A program made the translations under genes and the position numbers. The notes below the pieces were generated by a model that worked only from the letters and a program-made list of their open reading frames with translations, was not told where the DNA came from and ran no database searches. Positions 61,801-64,000 of a DNA stretch of 64,000 nt are shown here, piece by piece; within the stretch, counting starts at the first letter, position 1; every line of letters begins with the position of its first letter. The stretch covers positions 1 to 64,000 of the forward strand of contig NZ_JAHLEB010000019.1 in the NCBI RefSeq assembly GCF_018861735.1. The letters are read 5' to 3'. The DNA is from Clostridium lacusfryxellense (lineage in GTDB: Bacteria; Bacillota; Clostridia; Clostridiales; Clostridiaceae).

Positions 61801-64000
61801 GAGACAATAACAAATTCAAATCCTTTACCATTAGCGCCAGCAGTAGATATACCACTAGTTTGGAACAAAGATATTACATGGTCAGAAGAGGATGGGAAAG
61901 ATCTTCCAGTTTGGATTGAAGTAACTGATAATGCTGGTAATGTTGAAACAGTTGATACTAAAGTAAACATTGATACAAATAAGCCAGGTGAATTAGATGT
62001 AAAAACATCTTATGGAAATAATACTTGGACTAAACAAGACGTACTTTATACCATTAATGGAGAATCAACAGTGTCAAAGATTCTAAGATATGAATATAAG
62101 GTATTGGATGAAAATTCAAAAATAGTTACCGATTGGACAACTGTCTCAGAGGGAACAGAAGCTCTAAAAAATCAAGTTACAATTAAACGTGAGGGTAAAA
62201 ACAATGTTCAGTTTCGGTCAGTGTCATATGCAGAAGTTAACGGCACAGAAAATGCTACAGACAAGTATATTGCTTTAATTGACAAAGTTAAGCCTCTTAA
62301 TCCAAATGTATCTATTGATGGGGCTGGGCTTAGTAATGATAGATGGTATAGTGCAACTGATAAAACAGTAGTATTAGCCATAGCACAAGAAGATGATAGA
62401 GCTACGAATAACACCTGGTATAAGCTTGATAATGGTGAGTGGATTCAAGGCGCTTCAGTAGTTATAAGTGGCGATTTATCACATTCTCTTGTCGTGAAAA
62501 CAGTAGATATTGCTGGGAATACTAGCAAAGAGATTGAATACAAGGTTAATATTGATAATACATTACCAATACTAACGAATGGAAATATATCATTTCATAA
62601 GAAGAATACAGGATCATTTGAAAGATTTATGAATTTTGCTAGTTTTGGACATTTCTTTAATGAGAAAATCTCCGCTACGATTACAGCAACTGATGCTACT
62701 AGCGGTGTAGCAGCTATTACTTACTACGCAACGCAAGAAGATAAAACAACAAAGATTATTACAGATACTAAAGTAAATAATTCTTCTTCTAACAAAACAT
62801 CTCAAAGTGTAACTTTTGATATAAACTCAAATTTCAAAGGGTATGTATTTGCAAAAGTTGTAGATGTGGGAGGAAATGAGATACCTGATTTTGTAACATC
62901 AGATGGTGTTATTATTGAGGATAAGAATAAAGAGCCTAGTGCGGCTAACATTGAAATAGTGCCAATAACAAAGCCTAATGCAAATGGATTTTACAAGGGC
63001 GATGTAGAGGTAAGCCTTAAAGTTAGTGACAATTATTCAGGAATAAATAAGATTAAATATACTGTTGGATCTGGAGAAGAGAAAACATATACTGCGCCAA
63101 ATACAAGCAAGGATTATCTAACTAAAACATGGCAACAAAATGTAACAGTGCAAGCTCCAGAAAACAATAACAATAACGTGGATATTACACTAACGGCAGA
63201 AGATAATTCAGGTAATATAAAGACTCAAACTATTTCTATGAAAATAGATATTACAGTGCCAGTAATTGAAGTTAAATATGATAATAATAGTTCTTTAAAA
63301 GAAAAATATTTTAAAGCAAGCCGTAGGGCAATAATTAGTATTAATGAATTAAACTTTAATTCAGCAGATATTAGAATTGTTGTAAAGAAAGATGGAGTAC
63401 TACAAAATCAGTTAGTTCCGTCAACCAACTCATGGTCTAGGAATGGTGATGTGAATACATCTTCAATAAACTATGATATGGATGGAGATTACACATTTGA
63501 TATTGAGTATACAGATCTTGCGGGAAATTCAGCGATTAAATTTGCCCAGCATACGTTTGTTATTGATAAAACCCTTCCGAAGATTGCTGTAGCTTATGAT
63601 AATAATAGTGTGAGTAATGTAAACTACTATAAAAATAGTCGTACAGCAACATTGACAATTGATGAGGTTAATTTTAACGCTATAGAGGTAAAAGCTGTGG
63701 TGACGGTTACGGAGAATGGACAACCAGTAGCAACACCTACTATAGGTAATTGGTCCGATGGTCCCAATGACACCCATATAGCGGTAATAAAGTTTACTGC
63801 AGATGCAAAGTATTCAATTAATATTGAATATAAAGATATTGCTGGAAATTCTGCTAGCAAATTTGAAACACAAACATTTTTCGTTGATCAGACGAAACCA
63901 ACATTAAGTATCTCAGAAGTGAAAGATTTATCAGCTAATAAAGATCCAATAGCACCAATGATTACTTATTCTGACAAAAACATTGATATTAGTAAGGTTC
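58822..64000 (+). CDS. giant secreted Ig-like-repeat surface protein (partial)
   Basis: The frame is open from the ATG at 58822 (after GGGGGGG) to the window end, more than 1720 residues. A signal peptide (about 12-45) is followed by a carboxypeptidase-regulatory-like domain (about 48-115, GTISGVISGGNLGVTVELIN). Many Ig-like domains then follow, marked by DKAGN/DNAGN and NIDxxxP motifs. A super-repeat of about 430 residues recurs with FGYF/FGHF landmarks at about residues 407, 844 and 1268. From about 1475 a different module, with KNSRTATLTIDEVNFN, repeats. No anchor is visible because the 3' end is missing. It is probably an adhesin displayed with the Tad apparatus. Confidence 0.85.
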   Translation, partial: MKINIGEKISKRMIAIFMVCMMIFTMLPIGMFGAPLLEVKAEVTTGTISGVISGGNLGVTVELINSSSALVQTMTAATNGAYSFTGVVYGEYTISASKLGYKVESKAVNISNSISVAVDLTLHVTDDYTVTGTAGVENWYTSEVTLKAKSGKQIWNGIEWSDKYIVSTEGEDQKVVIKLKNGGTESVANVLISIDKVSPTVSEPIADFDNTVWKTSKKVSFTASDLIKLDRVYWSNEDNATAGTDLTITSTPGSYQFNVAEKGKYYVYAVDEAGNTTKKSIDIDNVDSEKPTIKNVTKSKNAEWSNVAETVTFEVADAGCGIEKVMYGTSAVSSEATGVAKLKDEKDGKYDFTTPTTEFNGTYYIWAYDKLGNISDVKKVIMNTDTTLPTIKPEDIVFSDKGGLLTKIGSFITFGYFSKSDVTVTITASDVAGLGGEVASISYFTAKDKAGAQPTSDKEMTKNVGVKSKNEVSFTLKPDFEGYVLATAKDKAGNEMVTPIGSSNGLMIENNNINKPEIKITPGATTGPFNGWFNEQVNIKFDVKNVKAGIAKINYTIKNDHDTTNQVEEEVILTNSSTTTLPTSWDPAVILLNKDGKNLVTVKVTDNAGNYKEESTTVNIDKKTPVKPTVTTEYDSKIWTRKDVVYTITEGTPTTDSRVLKYQYKVWDKIGTTMIQDWTDVTEGNETIKNQVTIKDKGHKNIQFRTVSKAAINGVETEKYTVQVDIGKPLDPTATIDTVQIDNNKWYSADAKTVVLNVAQEVDRAENYISYKLDGGEWIKGKDVKPVNVTVSGDKNHSLVVMTENTAGNKSDEKTYNINIEKTLPTINENDIVYKPIDQPKLSRIGNFLSFGYFFKEKVNVTIKAYDPGEVTSGVESISYYTAKTKDALGTFIKDVPLVSNAITFELPIGFEGYVFAIAKDKAGNVMGSPTVSDFSLMLENVKPNIIITPSAKTGSLNNGWYNGQVNINLNVKEDKSGISKIVYKIGSQAQVEETITNSNPLPLAPAVDIPLVWNKDITWSEEDGKDLPVWIEVTDNAGNVETVDTKVNIDTNKPGELDVKTSYGNNTWTKQDVLYTINGESTVSKILRYEYKVLDENSKIVTDWTTVSEGTEALKNQVTIKREGKNNVQFRSVSYAEVNGTENATDKYIALIDKVKPLNPNVSIDGAGLSNDRWYSATDKTVVLAIAQEDDRATNNTWYKLDNGEWIQGASVVISGDLSHSLVVKTVDIAGNTSKEIEYKVNIDNTLPILTNGNISFHKKNTGSFERFMNFASFGHFFNEKISATITATDATSGVAAITYYATQEDKTTKIITDTKVNNSSSNKTSQSVTFDINSNFKGYVFAKVVDVGGNEIPDFVTSDGVIIEDKNKEPSAANIEIVPITKPNANGFYKGDVEVSLKVSDNYSGINKIKYTVGSGEEKTYTAPNTSKDYLTKTWQQNVTVQAPENNNNNVDITLTAEDNSGNIKTQTISMKIDITVPVIEVKYDNNSSLKEKYFKASRRAIISINELNFNSADIRIVVKKDGVLQNQLVPSTNSWSRNGDVNTSSINYDMDGDYTFDIEYTDLAGNSAIKFAQHTFVIDKTLPKIAVAYDNNSVSNVNYYKNSRTATLTIDEVNFNAIEVKAVVTVTENGQPVATPTIGNWSDGPNDTHIAVIKFTADAKYSINIEYKDIAGNSASKFETQTFFVDQTKPTLSISEVKDLSANKDPIAPMITYSDKNIDISKV

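Noticed and set aside
40106-64000. Calling the pilus locus a competence (Com) or type II secretion system
   Set aside because: The ATPase is of CpaF/TadA type with separate TadB and TadC, the pilin is Flp-like, and no comG-type or GspE-type genes are present.

Overview
The window reads as an AT-rich, low-GC Firmicute chromosome, most probably Clostridium sensu stricto or a close relative. Strong AGGAGG-type ribosome binding sites, frequent TTG and GTG starts, Rho-independent hairpins after most operons, a single-membrane type of envelope inventory (lipoproteins, no outer-membrane secretin) and the gene families present all support this. No rRNA, tRNA, CRISPR array, complete insertion sequence or phage was seen.

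Region 1 (1-8191) is a 2-aminoethylphosphonate (AEP) uptake and breakdown locus. A DeoR-type regulator is divergent from an operon of ABC ATPase, fused two-domain permease, substrate-binding lipoprotein, phnW, phnX and a class-III PLP enzyme that fits PbfA. A 24-bp terminator hairpin closes it. Region 2 (8279-12888) holds an EAL-CBS-CBS-GGDEF cyclic-di-GMP protein and a two-gene osmolyte- or ergothioneine-type ABC importer (CBS-containing ATPase, permease-binding protein fusion) behind a promoter with an inverted-repeat operator. Region 3 (12998-16660) has a small HNH protein and a murQ-murP-murR operon for N-acetylmuramic acid recovery.

Region 4 (16667-22619) centres on an OmpR-type two-component system with an exported protein of unknown function. 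It is flanked on both sides by minus-strand genes (a small membrane protein and a polysaccharide deacetylase) whose upstream regions are 85% identical over 66 bp and carry WalR-like TGTAAT repeats at an 11-bp period. A broken GH94 phosphorylase fragment follows. Region 5 (22727-27158) contains two ABC export systems. Region 6 (27198-34787) is mixed: two small odd proteins, a GntP permease with CdaR, a flavoprotein, YaaA, a YczE-like protein, SstT and an orphan PTS IIB-like protein lacking its catalytic cysteine. Region 7 (35028-39778) has a REC-CheX/CheX pair and several envelope or zinc-ribbon proteins.

Region 8 (40106-64000) is the most interesting part: a monoderm Tad/Flp type IVc pilus locus (TadZ, TadA, TadB, TadC, Flp1-like pilin, TadE-like proteins, a 1193-residue DUF5702-type protein, prepilin peptidase). 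It continues directly into a phospho-signalling module: a WG-repeat protein, an FHA protein with two GETTVL motifs next to its FHA domain, a PP2C phosphatase and a membrane Ser/Thr kinase with a TPR-like tail. It then runs into a giant Ig-like-repeat surface protein that leaves the window. The arrangement suggests a pilus or surface machine controlled by threonine phosphorylation. A four-copy family of near-identical terminator hairpins links unrelated operons across 12.8-36.4 kb.
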